Below, piece after piece: positions 23,314 to 35,778 of a stretch of 64,000 bases of DNA. The DNA lies in the NCBI RefSeq assembly GCF_029439465.1, contig NZ_JAROAV010000024.1:186001-250000 (forward strand). Direction: 5' to 3'. Position numbers and translations under genes: made by a program. Every line of letters begins with the position of its first letter. Position 1 is the first letter of the stretch. The stretch is from Luteipulveratus flavus. GTDB taxonomy: Bacteria; Actinomycetota; Actinomycetes; Actinomycetales; Dermatophilaceae. Below the pieces are notes generated by a model that saw only the letters and a list, made by a program, of their open reading frames with translations, had not been told where the DNA came from and made no database searches.

Positions 23314-23365
23314 CGCGGGCGGCTGCGCGGTGCCCGGCGGCGGGCCCGAGAGCGTCGGATCGCGC

Positions 23366-23393
23366 TGTCACACCCGGTCGTGCGGGCGGGGTC
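23366..23393 (+). promoter_or_regulatory. Candidate ECF41-type promoter upstream of the sigma factor
   Basis: TGTCACA, 17 bases, then GGTC lies 40 bases before the sigma factor start. As I recall, ECF41 sigma factors recognise TGTCACA about 16-17 bases from CGTC, so the -35 matches completely and the -10 at three of four bases. This would be an autoregulated promoter. Confidence 0.5.
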
Positions 23394-23432
23394 CACCTCC
23401 ATGACACGATCGTCACGGCCACGGGAGGACGC

Positions 23433-24323
23433 ATGACCGAGCTCGACCAGGAGAAGCCCTCGACCCGCCTCGCGGAGGAGTTCATGCAGGCGCGCCCCCG
23501 ACTCGTCGGTGCGGCGTACCGCATCGTCGGCACGGTCGCGGACGCCGAGGACGTCGTCCAGGACGCGTGGCTGCGCTGGTCGACCGTGGACCGCGACGAG
23601 GTACGCGACCCCGTCGCCTACCTGCTGACCGTCACCACCCGCCTGGCCCTGAACCGCCTTCGCCAGCAGCGCAACCGGCGTGAGGACTACATCGGTCCGT
23701 GGCTCCCCGAGCCGAGCGACGACATGGACGTCGAGGCGTCGGTCGAGCTCTCGGAGTCGGTGTCGATGGCGATGATGGTGGTGCTGGAGACGCTGACGCC
23801 GCTGGAGCGCGCCACGTTCGTGCTGCACGACGTCTTCGGCCTGACGTACGCCGAGGTCGCCACCGCCATCGACCGCTCGGACGCCGCGGCCCGCCAGCTC
23901 GGGCACCGGGCGCGGGCCCACGTCGCCGCCCGCCGTCCGCGGCGGGTGGTCGACCAGGTGCGTCACCGTCAGGTCACCGACCAGTTCGTCGCGGCGGCCG
24001 CCACCGGCGACGTCAGCGCCCTGCTCGGCCTGCTCGCCCCCGATGTCGTCCTGGTGACCGACGGCGGCGGGCTGCGCCAGGCGGCGCTGCGTCCGGTGCA
24101 GGGTTCGGACAACGTGTCGCGCTTCATCGCCGGGGTGGCGCAGAAGGGCATGGACGACTCGGTCACCGTCGACGTCCTGCGCGTCAACGGCGAGTCGGCG
24201 ATCGTCGTGGCACGCGGTGACGAGCTGGACACCGTCTGCTTCCTCACCGTCGAGGAGAGCGGCATCACCGCGCTTCACCTCGTGCGCAACCCGCACAAGC
24301 TCACCGCGGTCCGCAACCACTGA
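23433..24323 (+). CDS. ECF41-family RNA polymerase sigma factor (SigJ-like)
   Basis: A 296-residue extracytoplasmic-function sigma factor with a fused C-terminal regulatory domain. Sigma region 2 covers about 15-85 (DAEDVVQDAWLRW), region 4 about 112-165 (LTPLERATFVLHDVFGLTYAEVA), and a SnoaL-like domain follows (about 180-290). Three ECF41 hallmarks are visible: WLPEP (90-94) in the linker, DGGG (210-213), and NPHKL near the C-terminus in place of NPDKL. In this group the extension replaces an anti-sigma factor. The usual ECF41 partner, a carboxymuconolactone decarboxylase or oxidoreductase gene, is absent on both sides. The gene is on the plus strand between pyrF and mihF, and the ATG has GGGAGG close upstream. 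Confidence 0.92.
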   Translation: MTELDQEKPSTRLAEEFMQARPRLVGAAYRIVGTVADAEDVVQDAWLRWSTVDRDEVRDPVAYLLTVTTRLALNRLRQQRNRREDYIGPWLPEPSDDMDVEASVELSESVSMAMMVVLETLTPLERATFVLHDVFGLTYAEVATAIDRSDAAARQLGHRARAHVAARRPRRVVDQVRHRQVTDQFVAAAATGDVSALLGLLAPDVVLVTDGGGLRQAALRPVQGSDNVSRFIAGVAQKGMDDSVTVDVLRVNGESAIVVARGDELDTVCFLTVEESGITALHLVRNPHKLTAVRNH

Positions 24324-24326
24324 GCG

Positions 24327-24354
24327 GCGGCCGCAGGCCCCGGGCCGCGGCCGC
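24327..24354. terminator. Bidirectional terminator between the sigma factor and pyrF
   Basis: Two GCGGCCGC arms (24327-24334 and 24347-24354) flank inner GGCCC/GGGCC arms, giving a very stable hairpin in the 36-base gap between the convergent sigma factor and pyrF genes. Its location suits termination from both sides. There are no U runs. Confidence 0.55.
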
Positions 24355-24359
24355 AGCGG

Positions 24360-25216
24360 TCACGGGCGCAGCGCAGCCGCCTCCTGCGTCGCTCGCTCGG
24401 TCGCGGCCCGCAGGGCGAGCGGGTCCGGACCGGCGGCGAGCAGGCCGCGCGAGACCGCCGGCAGCACCTGGGACTCCGCCGCGCCGAACCCGCGACGGAT
24501 GTCGTCGATCGTGGCCCCCTGCGCGCCGAGGCCGGGCGCCAGGAGCGGTGCCCTGCTGGTCGCGAGCGCGTCGGTGAGGCCGAGGTCGGCGAGGTCCTTG
24601 CCGATCGTCGCGCCGGTGACCAGCCCGAAGCTGGCGAGGCGGGTGCTCTCCGCCGCGTTGAGGGCCGTCACGCCGTCGATCACGGTCTGCGCGACGGTGA
24701 CGCCGTCGCGGACGGCGTGCTGCACCGAGGCGCCCTCGGGGTTGGACGTCATCGCCAGCACGAACAGCCCACGCCCGGTCTCCCGGGCGAGGTCGACCGC
24801 CGGGGCCAGGGAGCCGAACCCGAGGTACGGGCTGACCGTGACGGCATCGGCGCGCAGCGGTGAGGCGTCACTCAGGTAGGCGTCGGCGTAGGCGCCCATC
24901 GTCGAGCCGATGTCGCCGCGCTTGACGTCCAGCAGGCTGAGCGTCCCGCTCCCGCGCAGGGCGGCGAGGACGTCCTCCAGGACGGCCACGCCGCGGGAGC
25001 CGTGCCGCTCGAAGAACGCCGACTGCGGCTTCACGACCGCCACGCGACCGGCATACGCCTCGAGGCAGATGTCGGCGAACCGGCGCAGCCCGTCCACGTC
25101 GTCCGCGAGCCCCCAGTCGCTCAGCAGGCTCGCGTGCGGGTCGATACCCGGGCAGAGCGGCCCGAACCGGTCGACGGCCTCCGTCAGCCGGGCACCGAAC
25201 GTCGCGACCGGCGTGC

Positions 25217-25220
<4 letters not shown>
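24360..25220 (-). CDS. pyrF: Orotidine 5'-phosphate decarboxylase (type 2)
   Basis: Decarboxylates OMP to UMP, the last step of pyrimidine nucleotide synthesis. It is the long type-2 form (286 residues) typical of mycobacteria and related actinobacteria. The catalytic block [13 protein letters not shown] carries the Asp-Lys-Asp triad, and LCPGIDPH near the N-terminus and [10 protein letters not shown] near the C-terminus form the phosphate and nucleotide sites. The GTG start overlaps the carB stop as GTGA. It is the last gene of the pyr operon and is followed by a strong hairpin. Confidence 0.96.
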
Positions 25221-28587
<3,367 letters not shown>

Positions 28588-28588
<1 letters not shown>

Positions 28589-29829
28589 CAGGCCGTCTCC
28601 TCACTGGTCGAGCGGGCGGACGCAGAGCGCTCTGGCGAGGCCGTGCCCATGAGCTCGATGAACCGGTCGAACAGGTACGCCGCGTCGTGCGGGCCGGCCG
28701 CGGCCTCGGGGTGGTACTGCACGGAGTACGCAGGCAGGTCGAGGCAGTCCAGTCCCTCGACGACGTCGTCGTTGAGGCAGATGTGGGAGACCCGCACCCG
28801 CCCGTAGGAGGTGCCGTTGTCCGCGTCGGACGGGGCGACCGTCTCACCCTCCAGCGGCGCGTCGACGGCGAACCCGTGGTTGTGCGCGGTGACCTCGACC
28901 TTGCCGGTGGTCCGGTCCAGCACCGGCTGGTTGATGCCGCGGTGGCCGTACTTGAGCTTGTACGTGCCGAAGCCGAGCGCCCGGCCGAGGATCTGGTTCC
29001 CGAAGCAGATGCCGAAGAACGGCAGCCGCGCGTCGAGCACCTCGCGCAGGACGTCGACCTGCGGTGCGGTCGCCGGGTCGCCGGGGCCGTTGGAGAAGAA
29101 CACGCCGTCCGGCTGTACCGCGCGGATCTGCTCGAACGTCGCGTCGGCGGGCAGGACGTGCACCTCGATGCCCCGCTGCGCCATCAGGGCCGGCGTCATC
29201 GCCTTGATGCCCAGGTCCAGGGCCGCGACGGTGAAGCGCCGCTCCCCCCGCGCCGGGACGACGTACGCGTCATCGGTCGAGACCTGCGAGGCCAGCTCCG
29301 AGCCGGCCATCTCGGGCGCATCCTGGACGCGAGCGAGCAGGTCGTCCGCTCGCACGTCCAGGTGCTCACCGCTGAAGATGCCGACTCGCATCGCGCCGCG
29401 CTCGCGCAGGTGGCGGGTCAGCGCCCGGGTGTCGATGTCGCAGATGCCCACCACGCCCTGGTCGCGCAGGTCGTCCTCCAGCGTGCGGGCCGACCGCCAG
29501 CTCGACGGGCGGATCGCGGGGTCGCGCACGACGTAGCCCGCGACCCAGATGCGCCGCGACTCGGCGTCCTCGTCGTTCATCCCGGTGTTGCCGACGTGCG
29601 GGGCGGTCATGACCACGACCTGCTGGTGGTAGCTCGGGTCGGTGATCGTCTCCTGGTAGCCGGTCATGCCGGTGGAGAAGACGCCCTCGCCGACCGTCGA
29701 GCCGACTGCGCCGTACGCCAGCCCGGAGAACGTCCGACCGTCCTCGAGCACCAGCACCGCCGGCTCGCGCTGCGGGACCCGCGTCGCGCTCACACCCGTC
29801 TCCATCTCCACTGTCCGGTCGTCGCTCAT
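28588..29829 (-). CDS. carA: Carbamoyl-phosphate synthase, small subunit (glutaminase)
   Basis: Releases ammonia from glutamine for CarB. The 413 residues have the N-terminal CPSase_sm domain ([35 protein letters not shown]) and a class I glutamine amidotransferase domain with the nucleophile in [12 protein letters not shown] and the partner histidine and glutamate in [14 protein letters not shown]. The GICFGNQ variant is normal for actinobacteria. The ATG overlaps the pyrC stop as ATGA. In M. tuberculosis one extra gene (Rv1382) lies between pyrC and carA; here they abut directly. Another start ATG eight codons downstream is possible. Confidence 0.97.
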
Positions 29830-31145
29830 CGGGTCACGCCTCCGTCGAGGTAGGTGGCCCGGCCGCGCAGGAAGGTCGCGTGCACCGCTCCCTTGAGGAC
29901 GCGCCCGTGCCAGGGGTTGTTGCGGGAGAGCGACAGGGACCGGTCGCGGTCCACGGCACCCTCCGCGGAGGGGTCGAGCAGGACGAGGTTGGCCGGCTCC
30001 CCCGCCGCGAGCCGGCGGCCGTGACCGGTCAGGCTCGCGATCTGCGCCGGCCGGTGGGACATCGCCGCTGCGACCTCGTCCCAGGTCATCAGGCCGCTCT
30101 CGACCATCACCGTGGTGACGACCGCGAGCGCCTGCTCCAACCCGAGCATCCCGAACGCCGCCTCCGCAAAGGCGTGCTCCTTGTCGTGCCGGGCGTGCGG
30201 TGCGTGGTCGGTGGCGACCGCGTCGATGGTGCCGTCGGCGAGGGCCGCGCGCAGCGCCTCGACGTCCTCCTGCGGCCGCAGCGGTGGGTTCACCTTGAAG
30301 ACCGGGTCGTACCCGCCGAGCAGGTCGGTGGTCAGCAGCAGGTGGTGCGGCGTCACCTCGGCCGTGACGGCGATGCCCTGGCTCTTGGCCCAGCGGAGCA
30401 CCTCGACCGAGCCCGCGGTCGAGACGTGCGCGATGTGCACCCGCGAGCCGGTGTGGCGGGCGAGCATGACGTCGCGGGCGACGATGACCTCCTCGGCGAC
30501 GCCGGGCCAGCCGGGCAGGCCGAGGCGGCCGGACAGCTCGCCCTCGTGGCAGCAGGCCTGACCGTCGGCCAGCCGCGGCTCCTGGGCGTGCTGGGACACC
30601 ACGCCGCCGAACGCCTTGACGTACTCCAGCGCCCGGCGCATCAGCCGCGCGTCGTGAACGCACTTCCCGTCGTCGGAGAACACCCGGACGCCGGCGCGCG
30701 AGCGGGCCATCAGGCCGAGCTCGGCGAGCTGCTCCCCCGCCAGCGCCTTGGTGACCGCGCCGACCGGCTGGACGTCGACCAGACCGACCTTCTGACCGAG
30801 GTCGAGGACCCGCTCGGCCGCCTCGGCGGTGTCGGTGACCGGGTCGGTGTTGGCCATCGCGAGGACGGCGGTGAACCCGCCCGCGGCGGCCGCGGCGGAG
30901 CCGGTCTCGATGGTCTCGGCGTCCTCGCGTCCGGGCTCGCGCAGATGGGTGTGCAGGTCGACCAGACCGGGCAGCGCGACCAGGCCGTCCGCGTCGAGCA
31001 CCGTCACGTCCTTCGGCGCGGACAGTGAGCCGACCTCGACGATCACGCCGTCGCGCAGCAGCAGGTCCGCGCGTCCCCCGCCGACCAGGTCGGCGCCGCG
31101 GACGACGTACGCCTGTCCGTCGCGAGTCGGGTTGGCGTGAGTCAC
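29826..31145 (-). CDS. pyrC: Dihydroorotase (class I)
   Basis: Cyclises carbamoyl aspartate to dihydroorotate. The 439-residue amidohydrolase has the metal-binding [10 protein letters not shown], further metal ligands in SQHAQEPRL and VHIAHVST, and [13 protein letters not shown] with the catalytic aspartate. The fold and length match class I dihydroorotases that lie next to pyrB. Overlaps with pyrB and carA are four bases each. Confidence 0.96.
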   Translation of the reverse strand: MTHANPTRDGQAYVVRGADLVGGGRADLLLRDGVIVEVGSLSAPKDVTVLDADGLVALPGLVDLHTHLREPGREDAETIETGSAAAAAGGFTAVLAMANTDPVTDTAEAAERVLDLGQKVGLVDVQPVGAVTKALAGEQLAELGLMARSRAGVRVFSDDGKCVHDARLMRRALEYVKAFGGVVSQHAQEPRLADGQACCHEGELSGRLGLPGWPGVAEEVIVARDVMLARHTGSRVHIAHVSTAGSVEVLRWAKSQGIAVTAEVTPHHLLLTTDLLGGYDPVFKVNPPLRPQEDVEALRAALADGTIDAVATDHAPHARHDKEHAFAEAAFGMLGLEQALAVVTTVMVESGLMTWDEVAAAMSHRPAQIASLTGHGRRLAAGEPANLVLLDPSAEGAVDRDRSLSLSRNNPWHGRVLKGAVHATFLRGRATYLDGGVTR

Positions 31146-32077
31146 TTCTCGGCTCCTTCGCTCGAGGCCAGCAGGTGGTAGAGGACGCTCATCCGGACGG
31201 CCACGCCGGCCGAGACCTGGTCCAGGATCAGCGAACGCGCCTCGTCCGCGGCGTCGGCGGTGATCTCCAGGCCGCGGTTCATCGGGCCCGGGTGGCAGAT
31301 GACGGCGTGCTCGGGCAGCACCTTCAGCCGCTCGCGGGTGAGTCCGTAGCCGACGGTGTACTCGCGCGGCGTCGGGAAGTAGCCGCCGCTCATGCGCTCC
31401 TTCTGGACCCGCAGCATCATCGCGACGTCGACCTGCGGCAGCACCTCGTCCAGGTCGTAGGAGGTGTCGAAGCCATCCTCCTTGGCCCAGGCGCCGACGC
31501 CGCTGGGCATCAGCGTCGGCGGCGCGACCAGGGTCACGTGCGCGCCGAGGGTGCGCAGCAGGATCAGGTTGCTGCGCACCACGCGGGAGTGGGTGAGGTC
31601 GCCGACGATCGCGACGTGCCGTCCGTCCAGGTCACCGATCCGGCGGCGGATCGTGTACGCGTCCAGCAGCGCCTGGGTGGGGTGCTCGTGAGTGCCGTCG
31701 CCCGCGTTGACGACCATGGCGTCGACCCACTGGGCGACCTGCTGGGGTGCACCGCTGGCGTGGTGCCGGATCACCAGTCCGTCCACGCCCATCGCGGCCA
31801 CCGTCATGACGGTGTCGCGCAGCGACTCGCCCTTGCTCACCGAGGACCCCTTCGCAGACACATTGATGACGTCGGCGGACAGCCACTTGCCGGCGATCTC
31901 GAACGAGCTGCGGGTCCGGGTGGAGTCCTCGAAGAAGAGGTTGACGATCGTGCGCCCGCGCAGCGCGGGGAGCTTCTTGACCTCGCGGTCCTGGACCTGG
32001 TGCATCTGCTCGGCGGTCTGCAGGATCTGCAGCGCCTCGTCGCGGGCCAGGTCGGCAGCGCTCAGCAGGTGCCTCAT
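31142..32077 (-). CDS. pyrB: Aspartate carbamoyltransferase, catalytic subunit
   Basis: Forms carbamoyl aspartate from carbamoyl phosphate and aspartate. The 311 residues contain the carbamoyl-phosphate loop [40 protein letters not shown] and [11 protein letters not shown]. There is no pyrI regulatory-subunit gene, as expected outside proteobacteria. It overlaps pyrR and pyrC by four bases each. Confidence 0.97.
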   Translation of the reverse strand: MRHLLSAADLARDEALQILQTAEQMHQVQDREVKKLPALRGRTIVNLFFEDSTRTRSSFEIAGKWLSADVINVSAKGSSVSKGESLRDTVMTVAAMGVDGLVIRHHASGAPQQVAQWVDAMVVNAGDGTHEHPTQALLDAYTIRRRIGDLDGRHVAIVGDLTHSRVVRSNLILLRTLGAHVTLVAPPTLMPSGVGAWAKEDGFDTSYDLDEVLPQVDVAMMLRVQKERMSGGYFPTPREYTVGYGLTRERLKVLPEHAVICHPGPMNRGLEITADAADEARSLILDQVSAGVAVRMSVLYHLLASSEGAEK

Positions 32078-32682
32078 CGGGCCTGTCCTTCCGTCGGGCC
32101 CGCCACGATGCGGACCTCCTCGATGCCGTCGTGGTCCTGCAGCCGGACGCGGACCCGTTCGGCCTTCGCGGTGGGCAGGTTCTTGCCGACGTGGTCGGCC
32201 CGGACGGGCAGCTCGCGGTGACCGCGGTCGACGAGGACGACGAGCCGGACCGCTCGCGGTCGTCCGAGGTCGCCCAGCGCGTCCAGCGCCGCGCGCACCG
32301 TGCGCCCGGAGTAGAGGACGTCGTCGACCAGCACGACGATCTTGTCGTCGATGCCGCCGCTGGGGATCGTCGTGGCATGCGCCGTGCGGACCGGCTGACG
32401 ACGCAGGTCGTCGCGGTACATGGTCACGTCGAGCGCACCGACCGGGACGTCGACGCCCTCGACCTGGGCGATCGCCGCGACCAGCCGTTCGGCGAGCTCG
32501 ACGCCGCGGGTCGGGATGCCGAGCACGACCAGGTCGTCGGCTCCCTTGTTGTGCTCGAGCACCTCGTGCGCCATCCGCCGCAGGGCGCGGGAGACATCGG
32601 CGGAGCTGAGGACCACACGACCGGACGACGGAGCCGAGGGCTGCGACGCCGCCGGGGGTAGGGCAGAGTCAGGACGCGACAT
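32074..32682 (-). CDS. pyrR: Pyrimidine operon regulator / uracil phosphoribosyltransferase
   Basis: An RNA-binding attenuator or translational repressor that responds to UMP/UTP and PRPP; many also have uracil phosphoribosyltransferase activity. The 202 residues carry the PRPP-binding motif [21 protein letters not shown], an N-terminal basic RNA-binding region ([16 protein letters not shown]) and [19 protein letters not shown]. The first 20 residues are a Ser/Pro-rich extension. It leads the operon and its own leader contains a PyrR-box hairpin enclosing the ribosome site. Confidence 0.96.
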   Translation of the reverse strand: MSRPDSALPPAASQPSAPSSGRVVLSSADVSRALRRMAHEVLEHNKGADDLVVLGIPTRGVELAERLVAAIAQVEGVDVPVGALDVTMYRDDLRRQPVRTAHATTIPSGGIDDKIVVLVDDVLYSGRTVRAALDALGDLGRPRAVRLVVLVDRGHRELPVRADHVGKNLPTAKAERVRVRLQDHDGIEEVRIVAGPTEGQAR

Positions 32683-32694
32683 GGCGTCAGGACC

Positions 32695-32729
32695 TCCTTC
32701 GCCGCCTCACGGGACGGATCGTTAAAGGA
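32695..32729 (-). promoter_or_regulatory. PyrR-binding leader hairpin masking the pyrR ribosome site
   Basis: On the minus strand the leader contains GTCCCGTGAGGCG, matching the PyrR box ARUCCNGNGAGGYU at 12 of 14 positions and flanked by CCG/CGG arms. Outside it, UCCUUU can pair with GAAGGA of the AAGGAGG ribosome site, so the box and the ribosome site share one hairpin. Translational repression by PyrR with UMP, as reported for Mycobacterium smegmatis, is the likely mode. A TAACAT hexamer at 32746-32751 is a possible -10. Confidence 0.7.
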
Positions 32730-32843
32730 TGTCTGTCGGCCAGAGATGTTACCCGGCCGCAACGGCCGGACCGGCACCGGGCACGCCCGCTTCCCGCGTC
32801 GGCGCCTTCCACGACCCCCGGCGAGCGACCGGCCGGTCCTCGC

Positions 32844-35609
32844 TCAGTCGCGCATGGCCGCGCGCAGCTCCTCACGCGAGCTGATGCCGAGCTTGAGGTA
32901 GACGTGCCTCAGGTGGTACTCGACCGTCTTGGGACTCAGGAAGAGCGCGACCGCGGCCTGGCGCGTCGTGCTGCCGGCCGCCAGCAGCCCGGCGATCTGC
33001 CGCTCCTGCGGCGTCAGCGCCGCCGTCGCGCCCTCCCCGTGCCGCACGGCGGTGTCACCCGTCGCCTCCAGCTCGGCGGCGGCCCGGTCCGCCCACGGTG
33101 CGGCGCCCAACCGTTCGAACGTCGACAGCGCCGCCCGCAGGGGCCGACGCGCGTCGACGCGGCGTCGCGAACGCCTCAGCCAGGCGCCCAGCACCAGCCG
33201 CGTCCGCGCCGACTCGTAGTCGTCCGGCGAGCGGTCGTGGCAGGCCAGCGCCGCGGCGAACTGCTCCTCCGCCTGCTCGCCGTCCACCGTCAGCGCCTTC
33301 GCCCGGTGGGCACGGGCGAGCGCCCACGGCTGTCCCTTCGCCTCGGCCGACCCGAGGAAGGTGTCCGCCAGGGCCGGCGCCCGTTCGCCGTCGCCCTGCA
33401 GCCGGTGGCACTCGACCAGCTCGGGCGCCGGCGACAGGTCGGGGTCGGTCACCCCGAGCCCGTCCAGCAGGTCGCCGACCGCGGTGTACGCCGCGGTCGC
33501 CTCGGCGATCTGCCCCGCCGCCATGGCCCGGTCCGCCAGCGCCCAGGCGGCCCATACCGACGCGAGGTGCGCGTCGTGCACCTGCGCCAGCCGGCCCCCC
33601 TCCTCCGCGTGCCGCCGGGCGGCCTCGTCGTGCCCGCGGCGTGCCTCGAGCCAGGCGAGCCCGCCGAGAGCGAGCGCCAGGTCGGTGAGATGGCCGGACT
33701 CCCGGGCCAGGCGGACGGCCTCGGTGTACGTCGCCTCGGCGTCGGCCCAGCGGTCGGAGCCGGCCTGGTCGCGCGCGATGAGCAGGAGGAGGAACGGCAG
33801 CATCCCGACCGAGGCACTCTCACGGACTCGCTGCACGGCCGCAGTCATCGCCGCCCGTACGGCGGTGCTGCCCTCCCGCAGGAAGAGCGGTCCGACGAGG
33901 GACCAGCGGAACTGCCACTGGTCGGTGTCGGCGCAGGCCGCGTCGTGGGACATCCCGCGTCGCACCAGCTCGGATCCTCGGCCCGCCTGACCCCCGAGCA
34001 CCAGCGCGACGCCCGCGGCCAGATCAGCCACCCGCTGCGACCCCGGATCGACTCCGGCCGCACGCAGCGCGAGAAGTCTCTCGGCCGCGGCCAGCCCGGA
34101 GGTGGTGTCGCACAGGTACAGACAGGTCTCGACCGCCTCCGCGAGCATGAGCGTGGCCGCCCCGGGGTCGCTCGACTCGACCAGCCGGGCGGCGCCGAGC
34201 TGCAGGTCGCGGGCGGTCGCCAGGGAGCCGCACCGCCCCTCGATCGCGCCCAGCCGCGCCATCGCGACCGCTTTCACCGGCGGTGTCCGCGCGAGGTCCA
34301 GCGCACCGCGCACCAGAGCCGTCGCGTCGGTCGTCCCTCCGGCCAGCCACGCCTGCTCGCCCGCGTGCAGCAGCCACTGCGACCGGCTGTCGGTCTCCTC
34401 GGTGAGGGCCGCCGCACGCTGCCACTGGGCCGCGGCGACGCCGTACGCCCCTCGCCGACCGGAGTCGCGCGCCGCGTCGACCAGGAGGCCCGCGGCATCG
34501 GGGTCGGGGCCGACGGCCGCCTCGGCGAGGTGCCAGGCCCGGCGCCCCAGCCGGCCCTCGCCCCGCGCCTCCGGCCCGGCCTCGATGGCCGCGGCCAGAG
34601 CGGTGTGGGCCGCCCGTCGGGCAGGGGGGTCGGCCGCTCCGAGGACGGCGGCCCGGACGAGCGGGTGACGGAACTCCAGCCGGCCTCGGTCGAGCTCGAC
34701 CAGCCCGGCGCGTTCGGCGTCGGCCAGCGAGGCGGCGTCCAGGCCCTGCGCCGCGCAGGCCCGCCGGAGCACGGCCACGTCGTGGCTGTCGGTGGCTGCG
34801 AGGAGGAGCACTCCCTGGACGTCGGCGTCCAGGGCTCGCACCCGTCGGGAGTAGGCCGCGAGCAGGGTGCCGGTGAGCGGCAGCACCGTTCCCGGTGGAG
34901 CCGCGGCGAGGCGGTCGGCCTCATCGGCCAGCTCCACGACGGCCAGCGGGTTGCCCCCGGTCGCCTCGTGGAAGCGCGTCAGGCCGGCGCCCGTACGGCC
35001 GACGGCGACACCGGACGTACCCGGTGCCCGGAGGCCCTCCAGGAGCGTTCCCGTCTCCTCGAGCGTGAGCGGGCCGAGGGTGAGGTACGGCAGGTCCACG
35101 AGCGGGGACGCCGGATCAGGGCGCATCGCGACGAGGACGCCGACCGGGTCGGAGACCAGCCGGCGCGCGGCGAACGCGATCGCCTGGGCCGACGGCGTGT
35201 CGAGCAGGTGGGCGTCGTCGACCAGCGCGAGGACGGGAGCATCGTCGGCCGCCCTGGTCAGCAGTCCCAGCAGCGCCGCCCCGACCGCGAACCGTTGCGG
35301 CACACCGCCGCGCCGCAGGGCGAGGGCGACCGCCAACGCGTCCGTCTGAGGGCCGGGGAGCTCCTCGAGCAGGTCCAGCAGCGGCGTGCACAGCTGGTGC
35401 AGGCCCCCGAAGGCGACCTCGCGCTCGGCCTCCACGCCGCGGACGGTGATGAGCCGCAGACCCTCCGCCTGCTGCTCGGCACGACGCAGGAGGGTGGTCT
35501 TGCCGATACCGGGATCACCGCTGACCACGAGGACGCGGCTCTGGCCGAGACGGGCTCCGGCAAGGAGTCGTTCGACGGCACGCTGCTCGACCTCGCGCCC
35601 CACCAGCAC
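32844..35609 (-). CDS. Large LuxR-family (LAL) ATPase transcriptional regulator
   Basis: A 921-residue cytoplasmic regulator of the LAL type. The N-terminal AAA_16 domain has Walker A VSGDPGIGKTTLLRR (about 29-43) and Walker B LALVDDAHLLD (about 147-157). A long middle region of TPR-like helical repeats follows (about 300-840). The C-terminal LuxR helix-turn-helix is LTPQERQIAGLLAAGSTTRQ followed by AVALFLSPKTVEYHLRHVYLKLGISSREEL. The gene is divergent from a methyltransferase gene 169 bases away, which is its most likely target, but the inducer is unknown. The start MLVGREVEQRAVERLL is where this family normally begins. Confidence 0.93.
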   Translation of the reverse strand: MLVGREVEQRAVERLLAGARLGQSRVLVVSGDPGIGKTTLLRRAEQQAEGLRLITVRGVEAEREVAFGGLHQLCTPLLDLLEELPGPQTDALAVALALRRGGVPQRFAVGAALLGLLTRAADDAPVLALVDDAHLLDTPSAQAIAFAARRLVSDPVGVLVAMRPDPASPLVDLPYLTLGPLTLEETGTLLEGLRAPGTSGVAVGRTGAGLTRFHEATGGNPLAVVELADEADRLAAAPPGTVLPLTGTLLAAYSRRVRALDADVQGVLLLAATDSHDVAVLRRACAAQGLDAASLADAERAGLVELDRGRLEFRHPLVRAAVLGAADPPARRAAHTALAAAIEAGPEARGEGRLGRRAWHLAEAAVGPDPDAAGLLVDAARDSGRRGAYGVAAAQWQRAAALTEETDSRSQWLLHAGEQAWLAGGTTDATALVRGALDLARTPPVKAVAMARLGAIEGRCGSLATARDLQLGAARLVESSDPGAATLMLAEAVETCLYLCDTTSGLAAAERLLALRAAGVDPGSQRVADLAAGVALVLGGQAGRGSELVRRGMSHDAACADTDQWQFRWSLVGPLFLREGSTAVRAAMTAAVQRVRESASVGMLPFLLLLIARDQAGSDRWADAEATYTEAVRLARESGHLTDLALALGGLAWLEARRGHDEAARRHAEEGGRLAQVHDAHLASVWAAWALADRAMAAGQIAEATAAYTAVGDLLDGLGVTDPDLSPAPELVECHRLQGDGERAPALADTFLGSAEAKGQPWALARAHRAKALTVDGEQAEEQFAAALACHDRSPDDYESARTRLVLGAWLRRSRRRVDARRPLRAALSTFERLGAAPWADRAAAELEATGDTAVRHGEGATAALTPQERQIAGLLAAGSTTRQAAVALFLSPKTVEYHLRHVYLKLGISSREELRAAMRD

Positions 35610-35778
35610 CCTCTCGATTCTAGGGCCGGATCACGGGCAGCCGAAGGGCGTCGCAGCCGCCGACCCATGGGTGGTGGACCGCTCATCACCAGGGGGGTCA
35701 CCGGATTCGGCCGGCGCCCCGCCGCCTCTACCGTCCGAAGCACGAGCACCTCGCTCGACCGGAACAAGGAGTGCACCC

